Shown: positions 1 through 8,299 of the stretch, one piece after another
How the letters are laid out: every line of letters begins with the position of its first letter
Position numbering within the stretch: the stretch's first letter is position 1
Assembly (NCBI GenBank): GCA_964372275.1
Contig: CAYJRR010000005.1
Location: 1-59,366 of the forward strand
Direction: 5' to 3'
Length of the DNA stretch: 59,366 bases
Origin: CAYJRR01 sp964372275 [NCBI: uncultured bacterium]
Lineage (GTDB): Bacteria; CAYJRR01
Program-made: the position numbers and the translations under genes
Notes under the pieces: generated by a model
What the model saw: only the letters and a program-made list of their open reading frames with translations
The model's database searches: none
Told to the model about the DNA's origin: nothing

Positions 1-59
1 GAACCCGAAGATCGTCCCGATGTCGATGTCGCGCGGGGAGGTGACGATCTCCTCCGCGC

Positions 60-1148
60 GTGGAGATCGCCGAGTCGCTCGCCGCCGCGCAGGCGCGCGA
101 CGTCGGCGCCGCCGCCGAGGCCGCGGCGCGCGCCGGCGCCAAGGCCGACGCCCGCGGCGCTCACGGGCTCGTCGCCCGGGCCCGACAGGAAGAGGGATGG
201 GCGCGGTGGCACCGCGGGGAGCTCGACGCGGCGATCGAGCTGGCGGCCGAGGCCGAGACGCTTTCGAACGAGCGAGGAGACACGAGCGCCGCCGCGCGGG
301 CCGCCAACACCTCCGCCGCCGCCTTGTGGCAGCAGGGTCGCCTCGAGGAGGCGCTGGCCGCCAACGCCCGCGCGGTCGACCTCTATCGGCGCGCCGGGAC
401 GTCGCCGCAGACCCTCTCGTCGTTGGCATCGAACGCCGGTCTCGCCCATTGGCGCAAGGGGGACCTCGCCGCCGCGAAGGCGAAGTTCGAGGAATCGCTT
501 CCGCTCTGCCCCGAAGGGGACAGCTACTGCCCCTCGTGGCCGCTCTACGGCCTTGGCCGCGTCGCTCTCCTGTCCGGCGACGCGGTGGCGGCGCGTGCGC
601 GCCTCGACCGCGCGCTCGCCCTGGCGCGCGATGCCGGGGATCGGGTGCTCGTGGGCTATGCGCTGGCCGCGCTCGGCGAGCTCGCGCTCGCGGAGCGGAG
701 GCCGTCCGACGCGAGGGCCCGCTACCAGGAGGCGGTCGCCGCGCACGAGGCGCTCGGGCTCGTTCCGTTCGCCGCCGAGTCACGCCTCGGGCTCGCCGAG
801 GCCGCGCTCGCCGAGGGGCGCCTCGGCGACGCCGAGCGCGACGCGCGTGCCGCCCTCGCCGAGTTCCTCCGCGAGCGATCGCGCGACAACGAATCGCTGG
901 CTCGCGCCGTCCTCGCCCGGACGCTCCTCATCGCCGGCCGCGCGGCCGAGGCCGCGTCGGCCGTGCGCTGGGAGGGGCCGGAGACCGAAAGCCACCCCGC
1001 CCGCCTGGCCCGCCAGATCGCCGAGGCCGACGTCCGCGCCGCGGGCGGCGACCGCACCGCCGTCGCGCGTCTCCCCGCCCTCGCCGCCGACGCGGCGTCG
1101 CGCGGTTACCGGCTCCGTCTCGGCGCACGGACGTCGGGTCCGCCGTAG
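60..1148 (+). CDS. TPR-repeat protein, possibly 5' broken or frameshifted
   Basis: The 362-residue product is almost entirely Ala/Arg-rich helical hairpins of the tetratricopeptide type, for example around residues 40-75, 80-115, 120-150, 160-190 and 200-260. It is therefore probably a protein-interaction scaffold. It has no signal peptide and no recognisable catalytic domain. The only start available is GTG at 60, with no convincing ribosome binding site. A TGA lies in this frame at 42-44, while the +1 frame is open and protein-like up to about base 60. The real gene may therefore begin upstream of the window and be shifted here by a mutation or sequencing error. Its last 43 bases overlap the 3' end of the convergent flavin oxidase gene. 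The TPR assignment is reasonably sure; its role is unknown. Confidence 0.6.
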   Translation: MEIAESLAAAQARDVGAAAEAAARAGAKADARGAHGLVARARQEEGWARWHRGELDAAIELAAEAETLSNERGDTSAAARAANTSAAALWQQGRLEEALAANARAVDLYRRAGTSPQTLSSLASNAGLAHWRKGDLAAAKAKFEESLPLCPEGDSYCPSWPLYGLGRVALLSGDAVAARARLDRALALARDAGDRVLVGYALAALGELALAERRPSDARARYQEAVAAHEALGLVPFAAESRLGLAEAALAEGRLGDAERDARAALAEFLRERSRDNESLARAVLARTLLIAGRAAEAASAVRWEGPETESHPARLARQIAEADVRAAGGDRTAVARLPALAADAASRGYRLRLGARTSGPP

Positions 1149-2755
1149 CGTCCCGGCGATACGATCGACGCCGGGTCGAGGGCGCTACGGAGGGCGGCGA
1201 CCGTTCTCCAGTACGGGAGCGTCGGATCGACGACGCCGTCCATCTGTCCGCTGCCGACGCGGTAGGGGAGGAGGCCGAGGCGGCGGCCTTCGTCGAACAG
1301 GGAGCGCCAACACGCGTCGGCGCGGGCCGCGGAATCGGGATCGTCGCGGCGGAACAGGATCGGGACGGTGCTGTCGAAGCACCGTTCCGACTGGCTGGTG
1401 AGCGTGATCGGCGCCTCCATACCGTGCGCGGCACAGACACGCTTGGCCATCCCGACGAAGGCGCGCACCGTCGCGGGGTCGATCGGGACGAGCGGCGGAT
1501 ACCAGAGAAGGCCGCAGCCATCGCGGGCGGGATCGATCGGCGCGCCGGACTCGGGGCGCCGGTGGGCGCGCCAGTAGGCGAGTGGGAGGGCGATCCCGGT
1601 CGGCTGTCCGGCCATCAGGTCGAGGCTCCCGGCGACCTTCGAGGCGGTGAGGTCGAGGCGGGCCGAGAGCGACGTCGGCAGGAACGCAATCAGTCTGCGG
1701 GCGCGCTGCAGCCAGGTCCGTTCGACGAAGACCAGGCGCCGGACGACGGGGCGGAGAAGGCGCCGGACCACGGTCTTGGCGGCGGCGGCGATTTCGCGGG
1801 TGCCGTAGATCGCGCCGGCGCCGGTCCACGGGCCGACCTCGAGCCCGCGCGAGAGGGAGGCGATCTGCGCGCGGGTCAGCGTCGCGCCGGGTCGTACCTG
1901 GCCTTCCGGGTAGTCGACCGACATCGCCAGGATCCGGACGTCGTTCATCAGGTTGATCCCGCCGACGACTCCGGGCAGTCGGCGGAGAACCTCGCGCACG
2001 GCGACGACGGCGGCCTCGAGGTCCTCGTCTTTCGCGAGCCAGAAGTAGAAGCCGACCGTCCGTTCGGGGCGCCGCGCCAGCGCGATCGAGAGCGACGTGA
2101 CGACGCCGAACGCGCCTTGCGCGAACAGGCCGTCGAGGTAGGGGCCGATCCCCCACTTGTAGGCGCGGTCGGCCCGCGTCGCCCCCATCGCGGAAAGCGG
2201 CGTCCGGTAGCGCTCGCCGTCGGGGAGCACCGCCTCGACCGCGGTGACCGCCTGGAAATGGTCGGCGATCGGCGTGATGCCGTAGCCACGCTCCAGCGCG
2301 TTCCCCACCAGGCTCCCGTCGGGCCCCGCGCCGGTGACCGGGACGAGGAACGGCAAGCCCCGCGCGTCGAGCCAATCGTGCAGGTCGCGCTGGGTGACGC
2401 CGGGCTCGACCGTCGCCACGCCGAGCGCCTCGTCGACCTCGATCCGGCGCATCCTCGACAGGTCGAGGACGACGCAGCCGTCGGCGGCGGGGTTCGCGGT
2501 GCCGTATCCCCAATTGCGTCCGGTGGAGACCGGGTAGATCGGGACGCGGTGGCGCGCGGCGATGCGCACCGCCTCCGCGACCTGATCGGCGTCGGCGGGG
2601 CGGATCGCCGCGGGGATGTGGCGCGCGAGCCGGCTGGTGTCGACGGCGTAGCGTGCGGCGGCCGAGGCTTCGAGCACGTGCTCCTCGCCGAGAGCCGCGC
2701 GCCAGGCGGCGAGCGCCGACGTGAGCTCTCCGGAGGCCGGCGCGCCGACACTCAT
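1106..2755 (-). CDS. FAD-linked oxidase of the vanillyl-alcohol oxidase / 4-cresol dehydrogenase family
   Basis: This 549-residue flavoprotein has an N-terminal PCMH-type FAD-binding domain at about residues 45-225. It carries the segment PVSTGRNWGYG (75-85), which closely matches the pyrophosphate-binding loop of p-cresol methylhydroxylase and vanillyl-alcohol oxidase. A VAO/PCMH-type C-terminal cap follows and ends in DPASIVSPGRYG. Known family members dehydrogenate para-alkylphenols by hydride transfer to an often covalent FAD. No signal peptide is seen, so it is probably cytoplasmic. It is the last gene of a minus-strand run, 19 bases after the methyltransferase, which follows a FeeM-like acyltransferase. 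A tyrosine-derived phenol is a plausible substrate, but that is inference. Whether the FAD is covalently bound cannot be judged from the sequence. Confidence 0.8.
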   Translation of the reverse strand: MSVGAPASGELTSALAAWRAALGEEHVLEASAAARYAVDTSRLARHIPAAIRPADADQVAEAVRIAARHRVPIYPVSTGRNWGYGTANPAADGCVVLDLSRMRRIEVDEALGVATVEPGVTQRDLHDWLDARGLPFLVPVTGAGPDGSLVGNALERGYGITPIADHFQAVTAVEAVLPDGERYRTPLSAMGATRADRAYKWGIGPYLDGLFAQGAFGVVTSLSIALARRPERTVGFYFWLAKDEDLEAAVVAVREVLRRLPGVVGGINLMNDVRILAMSVDYPEGQVRPGATLTRAQIASLSRGLEVGPWTGAGAIYGTREIAAAAKTVVRRLLRPVVRRLVFVERTWLQRARRLIAFLPTSLSARLDLTASKVAGSLDLMAGQPTGIALPLAYWRAHRRPESGAPIDPARDGCGLLWYPPLVPIDPATVRAFVGMAKRVCAAHGMEAPITLTSQSERCFDSTVPILFRRDDPDSAARADACWRSLFDEGRRLGLLPYRVGSGQMDGVVDPTLPYWRTVAALRSALDPASIVSPGRYGGPDVRAPRRSR

Positions 2756-2774
2756 TCCCGGCTTCGCACTCCGC

Positions 2775-3644
2775 TCACAGCGTGCTCCGCAGACCGCCCA
2801 GACGCAGGAAGGCCTGCATCTGACGCAGGTCCTCCCGCCGCGGCGGCGGGAGCGAACGGGCCCGCTCCCGCAGTCTCGCCTTCGCCGGTCCGTCCACGTT
2901 TCGCACCGCGCTCTTCACCGCCACGATCAACGGACTCGGCCGCGTGGCGTAGACGCGCACGGCGGTCCCCAGGTGGCGACGGGCGTAGGTCGCCAGCTCC
3001 TCGACCGTGAAGGCGGCGCGCAACGACTGGTCGTAGTCGCGTGCGAGCAGCGGATCCTCGCCGGGGGCGGCCCGTTGCACGAAGTAGTCGACGGAGCGGA
3101 GGCTCTTCAGGCGCCCGAAGTCGGTGAGGTAGACGCCGCCGCCGGGCTTCAGCACCCGTGCCATCGCGGCGAAGCAGCGTTCAAGCAGCGCGCCGTCGGG
3201 AAGATGGTGCAGCGCCATCGACGACACCACGGCGTCGATCGAACGGTCGGCGATGGTGGCGAGCGTCGTCATGTCGTCGACCCGCAGCTCGATGTTCTTC
3301 ACCCTCCGCTCACGCGCCCCCGCCCGTCCGTAGCCGAGCATCTCCTCCGAAAGGTCGACGCCGACGAAGCGGGACTCCGGCAACAGCTCGGCAACCAGAC
3401 CCAGCAGCGATGCCGGACCGCAACCCAGGTCGAGGGCCGTCTCACCCGGACGCACCACCTCGCCGATCTGGTCGGCATGAAAGAGGTAGGCCCCGGCCAG
3501 CGCACCGTCGGCGCGCCCTGCCTTGACGTAGGCGGCGACGGCGCCGCCGTCGCTCATCACGACGTCCTGCTCCGGCTGGCGCGGAAACCGCTCACGTGAG
3601 AACAGCTCGCGCAGCACCGTCCGGACGAGCGCGCCGTCGATCAC
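2775..3644 (-). CDS. Class I SAM-dependent methyltransferase
   Basis: The 289-residue protein has the Rossmann methyltransferase motifs. Motif I is LDLGCG (about 71-76), followed by FVGVDLSEEML (93-103), which carries the acidic residue that binds the SAM ribose. Next come a VDDM acidic motif, a SSMALHHLP post-II motif and a LKPGG motif. It resembles the ubiquinone/menaquinone-type small-molecule methyltransferase group (Methyltransf_25/11). The start is GTG at 3644: it overlaps the stop of the upstream FeeM-like gene as GTGA, so translation is probably coupled. The longer open frame upstream is only a shadow of that gene. The substrate is unknown; the operon suggests a fatty-acyl amino acid or its oxidation product. 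Confidence 0.85.
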   Translation of the reverse strand: MIDGALVRTVLRELFSRERFPRQPEQDVVMSDGGAVAAYVKAGRADGALAGAYLFHADQIGEVVRPGETALDLGCGPASLLGLVAELLPESRFVGVDLSEEMLGYGRAGARERRVKNIELRVDDMTTLATIADRSIDAVVSSMALHHLPDGALLERCFAAMARVLKPGGGVYLTDFGRLKSLRSVDYFVQRAAPGEDPLLARDYDQSLRAAFTVEELATYARRHLGTAVRVYATRPSPLIVAVKSAVRNVDGPAKARLRERARSLPPPRREDLRQMQAFLRLGGLRSTL

Positions 3645-4588
3645 GCCGCACCCGGCGTGGTCTGGCCGATCCGCGACGGGCGCGAGCGGCTCGTGCCGTC
3701 GGCGTGGAAGACGGCGTCGAGGAAGGGGTAGTGGTGCAGCAGCAGCTTCCCCTGCGCCGCCGGGATTCCGCGCGGGCGCGCGTCGAGCTGCTCGATGAAG
3801 TAGCGCAGGTCGGAGCGCGTCCACTCCGGCGGCGCCGCCGCATGCGACGCCGGCGGCAGCTCGATCTCCGGGAACGGCGCGTCGCAAAAGAAGCGGTAGA
3901 GATTGCGCGACGGGCGGGCGTCGGTTCTCCGGTCGTAAAGGGCGCGGAACCGCTCCGGCGCGCGTTCCAGGTCGAGGGAGAGGGGCGCCGACGGCGCGTC
4001 GGTGAGCGACGCGTAGAGCCGCACCGGTCCACGCGCGCGGAACCGAAGCACCGTTCCGTAGAAGTCGGCCGCCGACGGGTGGACGGCGATCGCCAGTCGA
4101 CCGATCCCCCGATGCCGCTGCGCCCACCGGAACATCAGGTTGTACATCATCAACGCGATCCCCTTGCGGCGGCGCGGCTCCGACACCGCCAGCGCGCCGA
4201 CCTCGGCGAACGTCGCCCCTTCGGCGCGCACCGCGGCGATCTCCTCCGGATGCGTCTCCTCCATCGGCACGCCCGCCGGCGTGTCTTCGATCAGGGTCAT
4301 CGTCCCCAGCACCTGCTGACCGCGCACCGCCACGAACAGCGCCGTCGTCGGAAGCACCGAGAACGGCGAGAATCGCATCTTGTTGTCCTCGGGGGCGAGG
4401 ATCCCGCGCCGTACGTAGGCGTCGTGCAGCAGGCGGAACGCCTGCTCCCGCTCCCAGCGCTCGGACGCGAGCCTGAACCGGACCGCCGCGATCTCCCGTT
4501 CGTCGAATCCCATCCCTCGAAGGTAGAACCACCGCCGGGCCGACTCGGGGAGCCGTCTCAGGAGCCGATCGCGAAGACCGGTACGCAT
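3641..4588 (-). CDS. GNAT-fold N-acyltransferase, FeeM-like N-acyl amino acid synthase
   Basis: The 315-residue protein contains a GNAT-like core at about residues 45-190. The pattern EQAFRLLHDAYVRRGIL (48-64), followed by an N-x-M-RFSPFS segment, a TLIEDTPAGVPM strand and FAEVGALAV (127-135, E129), is the layout of the FeeM/N-acyl amino acid synthase family. Those enzymes condense an acyl-ACP fatty chain with an amino acid, often tyrosine. The C-terminal 120 residues are not recognised. The gene lies 70 bases after the GAPDH-like gene and overlaps the methyltransferase start by four bases. A GGGAGT/ACTCCC dyad sits at 4593-4606 just before the ATG. No dedicated acyl-carrier-protein gene is visible nearby. 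It could instead be a generic GNAT acetyltransferase. Confidence 0.65.
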   Translation of the reverse strand: MRTGLRDRLLRRLPESARRWFYLRGMGFDEREIAAVRFRLASERWEREQAFRLLHDAYVRRGILAPEDNKMRFSPFSVLPTTALFVAVRGQQVLGTMTLIEDTPAGVPMEETHPEEIAAVRAEGATFAEVGALAVSEPRRRKGIALMMYNLMFRWAQRHRGIGRLAIAVHPSAADFYGTVLRFRARGPVRLYASLTDAPSAPLSLDLERAPERFRALYDRRTDARPSRNLYRFFCDAPFPEIELPPASHAAAPPEWTRSDLRYFIEQLDARPRGIPAAQGKLLLHHYPFLDAVFHADGTSRSRPSRIGQTTPGAA

Positions 4589-4658
4589 CGGTGGGAGTCT
4601 ACTCCCGCCGTCGCGATCGCAGGTGTGTCGAACGCCCGGGGCCGCCCGGCCGGCCTGC

Positions 4659-5723
4659 CTACACCTCGCGGAAGAGGTAGGGGCGCACGGCGTCGATGCG
4701 GTTGTCGAACCCTTCCGGGTAGAGGAACCAGAGCGCTCCGGTGAGCGACGAGAGGAGCGCGTTGCCGTCCTGCGGGGTGAAGCAGAAGCCGAGGATCTCG
4801 CGGTCGCCGCGGGTGGTGATCGTCGGGAGCGAGACGACCGTCTGGGAGAGGATCCGGCCGAAGAAGCCGTGGTCGCGGCCGAAGGAGAAGACCTGGTTCA
4901 TCGAGGTCTTCTGCGTCACCGCCACCCGAGGGTTCTCCTTCAGGCGCGCGATCGCCTGGTCGCGCGTGATCTTCTCCTCGAGCGTCAGGTCGAACCACAC
5001 CGCGTGCATGTACTGGGTGTTCAGCTTGATCGCGCTGGAGAAGAGGTTCAGCGAAGCCCCGAGCGTGCGGAAGAGGTGGTGCGCATCGCGCGCGTGGTGG
5101 GTGCCGAAGTCGCGGTCGTCGTGCTTCCCCGCCTTGGGCGCGGGCGAAAAGTCCTTGTCCTGGGAGATGTCGTTCGCGCGGCGCATGCAGACGAAGCGCC
5201 CCTCTTGCAGGCGGATCTTGCCGTCGGTCCCGGCGGCGAGCGACTTGATCAGCACCGAGAGGTTGTGGGTGTTGCAGGAGACGACGTGAAGGAACTTGTC
5301 CTCGCCGCGGGTGAGCGCCTCGTCGTTGATCCCGCGGGCGTACATCTTCCCGAAGCCGAACTCCGAGCCCTGGGCGATGAATCCGAGCGGCCCCTTGATC
5401 TTGTTGTAGAGCGACGCCTTGTTCTCGTTCCCGGCCGGGGTGCAGTCGATCACCACGCTCGCCCGCTCGAGCGCCTCCATCTGCTCGTAGACCGGCTTGT
5501 GGCCGATCTTTTCGAACTCGGCCTTCGCCTCCTTGTTGACGGCGAGCTTCGCCCCGCGCCGGCAGAGGTCCTCGACCTTGGCCCGCTCGTCGGGGAGCGG
5601 CGTGCGCTTGTGGAAGGTGACCTCGTCGATCCCGAACGGCTCCCGCAGGTCGGTGAGGAGGCCGATCAGCGGCTCGCCGATCGTTCCGGTGCCGACGACG
5701 TGGACGATCTTCTTCTGGGCCAT
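4659..5723 (-). CDS. Type II glyceraldehyde-3-phosphate dehydrogenase-like protein
   Basis: The 354-residue protein begins with a Rossmann dinucleotide-binding loop [10 protein letters not shown] (10-19). It also has [10 protein letters not shown] (91-100) and [11 protein letters not shown] (146-156), in which C150 matches the catalytic cysteine of archaeal-type (type II) GAPDH. Those enzymes oxidise glyceraldehyde 3-phosphate with NAD(P)+ and phosphate. The usual SCNTT is SCNTH here, so substrate preference may differ. The start at 5723 is chosen because GGAGG at 5732-5736 (read on the minus strand) lies eight bases upstream; the open frame extends 21 codons further but would lose this site. 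It is divergent from panD and could lead the operon containing the FeeM-like gene. Confidence 0.75.
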   Translation of the reverse strand: MAQKKIVHVVGTGTIGEPLIGLLTDLREPFGIDEVTFHKRTPLPDERAKVEDLCRRGAKLAVNKEAKAEFEKIGHKPVYEQMEALERASVVIDCTPAGNENKASLYNKIKGPLGFIAQGSEFGFGKMYARGINDEALTRGEDKFLHVVSCNTHNLSVLIKSLAAGTDGKIRLQEGRFVCMRRANDISQDKDFSPAPKAGKHDDRDFGTHHARDAHHLFRTLGASLNLFSSAIKLNTQYMHAVWFDLTLEEKITRDQAIARLKENPRVAVTQKTSMNQVFSFGRDHGFFGRILSQTVVSLPTITTRGDREILGFCFTPQDGNALLSSLTGALWFLYPEGFDNRIDAVRPYLFREV

Positions 5724-5833
5724 GGCCTTATCCTCCCAGGGCGAAGGTTCGAGGGGGGGCGCAAGATCTAGTGGAGCAAGGCGCATTTGTCAAACGTGCT
5801 ACCGTCGCCTTCGGCCGCGCGAGGCCGTTCGAG

Positions 5834-6205
5834 ATGCTGCGCGAGATCTTCAAATCGAAGTTGCATCGCGTGCGCGTCACCGACGCCGACGTCGACTACG
5901 AGGGGAGCATCACCCTCGACCCGGAGCTGTTGGAGGCGGCGGAGATCCTGCCGAACGAGCTGGTTCACGTCTGGAACGTGACCAACGGGAGCCGGCTCCA
6001 GACCTACGCCATGCCCGGAACGCGCGGCGCCGGGGAGTGCATCCTGAACGGCGCGGCGGCGCACCGGAACAAACCCGGCGATCTGGTGATCGTCGCGACG
6101 TTCGCCCAGATGACCGAGGAGGAGGCGCGGCGGTGGATCCCGCGAATCGTCTTCGTCGACGACCGGAACCGCCCGCGCAGGGGTCCGGGGAGCGCCCCGG
6201 TATAG
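5834..6205 (+). CDS. panD: Aspartate 1-decarboxylase
   Basis: The 123-residue product is a full-length PanD. It starts [19 protein letters not shown] and carries the self-processing site Gly24-Ser25 in YEGSITLD, exactly at the canonical position. Cleavage there creates the pyruvoyl cofactor. It also has [19 protein letters not shown] and the IVATFA strand typical of the family. The enzyme converts L-aspartate to beta-alanine for pantothenate and coenzyme A synthesis in the cytoplasm. An in-frame GTG 63 bases upstream exists, but ATG 5834 gives the standard N-terminus. No other pantothenate gene is in the window. Confidence 0.95.
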   Translation: MLREIFKSKLHRVRVTDADVDYEGSITLDPELLEAAEILPNELVHVWNVTNGSRLQTYAMPGTRGAGECILNGAAAHRNKPGDLVIVATFAQMTEEEARRWIPRIVFVDDRNRPRRGPGSAPV

Positions 6206-6297
6206 CCCGAAGGGCGAACCGATCCGCGGCGAGCGGGCCTCACGGTAGCGGATCGGGGACGAACGCTCGCTGCCGGCTGTGATCTTCGCCGGCCTTG

Positions 6298-6329
6298 ATA
6301 TGTGTGTCGATATGTGTAAGAATATGTGT
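6298..6329 (+). promoter_or_regulatory. Three tandem ATATGTGT repeats, putative VapB operator
   Basis: ATATGTGT occurs at 6298-6305, 6310-6317 and 6322-6329, exactly 12 bases apart. It forms an AT-rich island in GC-rich DNA that ends four bases before the vapB start codon. A weak sigma-70-like pair (TTGATA at 6295-6300, AAGAAT at 6318-6323) overlaps the repeats. Autoregulation by antitoxin-toxin complexes binding repeats at this position is known for VapBC modules. That this is the operator is inference. Confidence 0.5.
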
Positions 6330-6333
6330 AGTC

Positions 6334-6531
6334 ATGCCGACCAATCTGCACATTGACGACACCCTCCTGGAAGAGGCGAGGCGTCTGGGAGGGAAGCGGA
6401 GCAAGCGGGAGACCGTGGACGAAGCGCTTCGGGAGTACGTCCAACGGCGAAAGCAGCGGCGGGTGCTCGGTCTTTTCGGCACCCTTCGCTGGGACGACCG
6501 ATACTCCTACAAGGATGAGCGACGCCGTTGA
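6334..6531 (+). CDS. vapB: VapB-type antitoxin
   Basis: This 65-residue protein begins MPTNLHIDDTLLEEARRLGG and continues KRETVDEALREYVQRRK, the N-terminal ribbon-helix-helix-like pattern of the VapB antitoxin family (PF09957-like). A short C-terminal tail around LFGTLRWDDRYSYK presumably wraps the toxin. The start at ATG 6334 is preferred over a start 39 bases upstream, because that extension is encoded by the ATATGTGT repeats. The stop overlaps the toxin start as TTGA, so the two are translationally coupled. It should neutralise the VapC RNase and repress its own promoter. Confidence 0.85.
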   Translation: MPTNLHIDDTLLEEARRLGGKRSKRETVDEALREYVQRRKQRRVLGLFGTLRWDDRYSYKDERRR

Positions 6532-6923
6532 TCCTGGTCGATACGTCGGTCTGGTCGCTGGCGCTCCGCCGTGACCGCCCGCCGGATTGTCGGGAGGTTC
6601 ACCGGCTCGAAGAAGCGATCTCGACAGGGGACACGGTGACCCTCACCGGCGTCATCCTCCAGGAGGTGCTGCAGGGCTTCTTCGACGAACGTCGATTCGC
6701 CGACCTTGAACGTCGGTTGCGGGCATTTCCGCTGATCGAGCTCTCGCGTGGGGACTACGTCTACGCGGCAGAACTCCGAAGTCGTTGCCGGACGAAGGGG
6801 GTTCAAGTTGGGACGATCGACGCGCAGATCGCGGCGGCCGCCATCGCCGCCGGTTGTCCGTTGCTCACTGCGGACGACGACTTCCGTCGCATCGCGGCCC
6901 AGTGCCCTCTGATGCTCGCGTAG
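6528..6923 (+). CDS. vapC: VapC-type PIN-domain toxin (RNase)
   Basis: The 131-residue protein has the four conserved acidic positions of an active PIN domain: VDTSVW near the N-terminus, a Glu in ILQEVLQG, Asp in GTIDAQIAA, and Asp in LTADDDF near the C-terminus. PIN toxins are Mg2+-dependent RNases that cut tRNA or rRNA when released from VapB. The start is TTG at 6528, overlapping the vapB stop by four bases. All catalytic acids are present, so it is probably functional. It could protect the region or act in stress; nothing in the sequence decides between these. Confidence 0.88.
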   Translation: MILVDTSVWSLALRRDRPPDCREVHRLEEAISTGDTVTLTGVILQEVLQGFFDERRFADLERRLRAFPLIELSRGDYVYAAELRSRCRTKGVQVGTIDAQIAAAAIAAGCPLLTADDDFRRIAAQCPLMLA

Positions 6924-6951
6924 CGCCTTCGGGGGCTGATAACGTCCGGCT

Positions 6952-8268
6952 GTGGCGCGCACCGTCCTTCGCGGGATGACGATCCTTCCGGTCGACGACC
7001 GGAACGCCGTCCTCCAGGGCGACCTGGTGGTCGAGGGGGGCCGTATCGTCCAGGTGGGCGGTGCCGCGACCCTCTCGGCGGGAGAGGTCGTCGTCGACTG
7101 CGCCGGGCTCGTCGCCATCCCCGGTCTGGTGCAGGCACACATCCACCTGACGCAGACGCTGTTCCGCAACCGCGCCGACGACCTCGAGCTGCTCGAGTGG
7201 CTCAAGGAGCGCATCTGGCCGTTCGAGGCGGCGCACGACGAGGCCTCCTCCCTCGCCTCCGCGCGGCTGGGATTGGCGGAGCTGGTCGACGGGGGGACGA
7301 CGGCGATCCTCGACATGGGGACAGTCCGGCACCACGACGCCGTCTTCCGGGCCGCCGACGAGTCGGGGATCCGCTACACCGGCGGCAAGGCGATGATGGA
7401 CCTCGCCGCCGACGGCGTTCCGCCGGGCTTGACCGAGACGACCGCCGAGTCGCTCGATGCGAGCGAGGCGCTCGCGAAGCGGTGGCACGGCGCGGCGGCG
7501 GGGCGGCTGCGCTACGCCTACGCGCCGCGGTTCGTGGTGACCTGCAGCGACGAGCTGCTCCGCGAATCGGCCCGCCGCGCGAAACGGCTCGGGACGCCGG
7601 TGCACGTCCACGCCTCCGAGAATCGCGCCGAGGTGGGGCTGGTGCGCCGGCGCACCGGAACCGGCAACCTCGCCTGGTTGGAGACGACCGGGGTCCTGCA
7701 GGCGCCGGCGGCGGTCGCGCATTGCGTCCATCTCGACGACGACGATCCGCGCCGCCTGCGCGAGGCCGGCGCGTCGGCGGTCCACTGTCCGAGCTCGAAC
7801 CTGAAGCTCGCCTCCGGGATCGCGCCGGTCCCGCGGCTGCTCGAGGCGGGGGTCAACGTCGCGCTCGGCGCCGACGGGGCCCCGTGCAACAACAACCTCG
7901 ACGGGTTCCAGGAGATGCGGCTCGCGGCGCTGCTCCAGAAACCGATCCACGGGCCGCGTGCCTTGCCGGCGGCGACGGTGCTGCGGATGGCGACCCAGGG
8001 GGGCGCCCGCGCGCTCGGCCTCGAGGCGGAGATCGGAAGCCTCGAGCCGGGGAAGCGCGCCGACGTGGCGATCCTCGACCTCGGGCTCCCCCACTCGGCG
8101 CCTTGGCTCGACGCGGCCTCGGCCGTCGTCTACTCCGCAAGGCCGGCGAACGTCCGCCACGTGCTGGTCGACGGCGAGTTCCTGAAACGCGACGGCCGCC
8201 TGGTACGGGTCGACGCCGCGCGAGCGGCGGCCGAGGCCTCCCGCGAGATCCGGAGGATCGCGCCGTGA
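6952..8268 (+). CDS. Metal-dependent amidohydrolase, MTA/SAH or 5'-deoxyadenosine deaminase-like
   Basis: The 438-residue protein is a complete subtype-III amidohydrolase. It has an N-terminal beta-sandwich and then a metal-dependent barrel with HIH (63-65), HVHASEN (218-224), AHCVH (256-260) and LGADGAP (305-311), so the zinc ligands and the catalytic Asp308 are all visible. The stretch FRNRADDLELLEWLKERIWPFE matches the family of S-adenosylhomocysteine, 5'-methylthioadenosine and 5'-deoxyadenosine deaminases, close to chlorohydrolases such as TrzN/AtzA. The start is GTG 6952. It is followed within about 30 bases by a catalytically empty paralogue. The likely role is deamination of an adenosine by-product of SAM enzymes; the exact substrate is uncertain. 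Confidence 0.85.
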   Translation: MARTVLRGMTILPVDDRNAVLQGDLVVEGGRIVQVGGAATLSAGEVVVDCAGLVAIPGLVQAHIHLTQTLFRNRADDLELLEWLKERIWPFEAAHDEASSLASARLGLAELVDGGTTAILDMGTVRHHDAVFRAADESGIRYTGGKAMMDLAADGVPPGLTETTAESLDASEALAKRWHGAAAGRLRYAYAPRFVVTCSDELLRESARRAKRLGTPVHVHASENRAEVGLVRRRTGTGNLAWLETTGVLQAPAAVAHCVHLDDDDPRRLREAGASAVHCPSSNLKLASGIAPVPRLLEAGVNVALGADGAPCNNNLDGFQEMRLAALLQKPIHGPRALPAATVLRMATQGGARALGLEAEIGSLEPGKRADVAILDLGLPHSAPWLDAASAVVYSARPANVRHVLVDGEFLKRDGRLVRVDAARAAAEASREIRRIAP

Positions 8269-8299
8269 GCGGGCGTCGCGCGGTCCGGAGATGCGCGCG

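Noticed and set aside
20-3010. Long open frame of 996 codons across the TPR and oxidase genes
   Set aside because: Arg/Gly-rich composition and conflict with two well-supported genes; it is a GC shadow.
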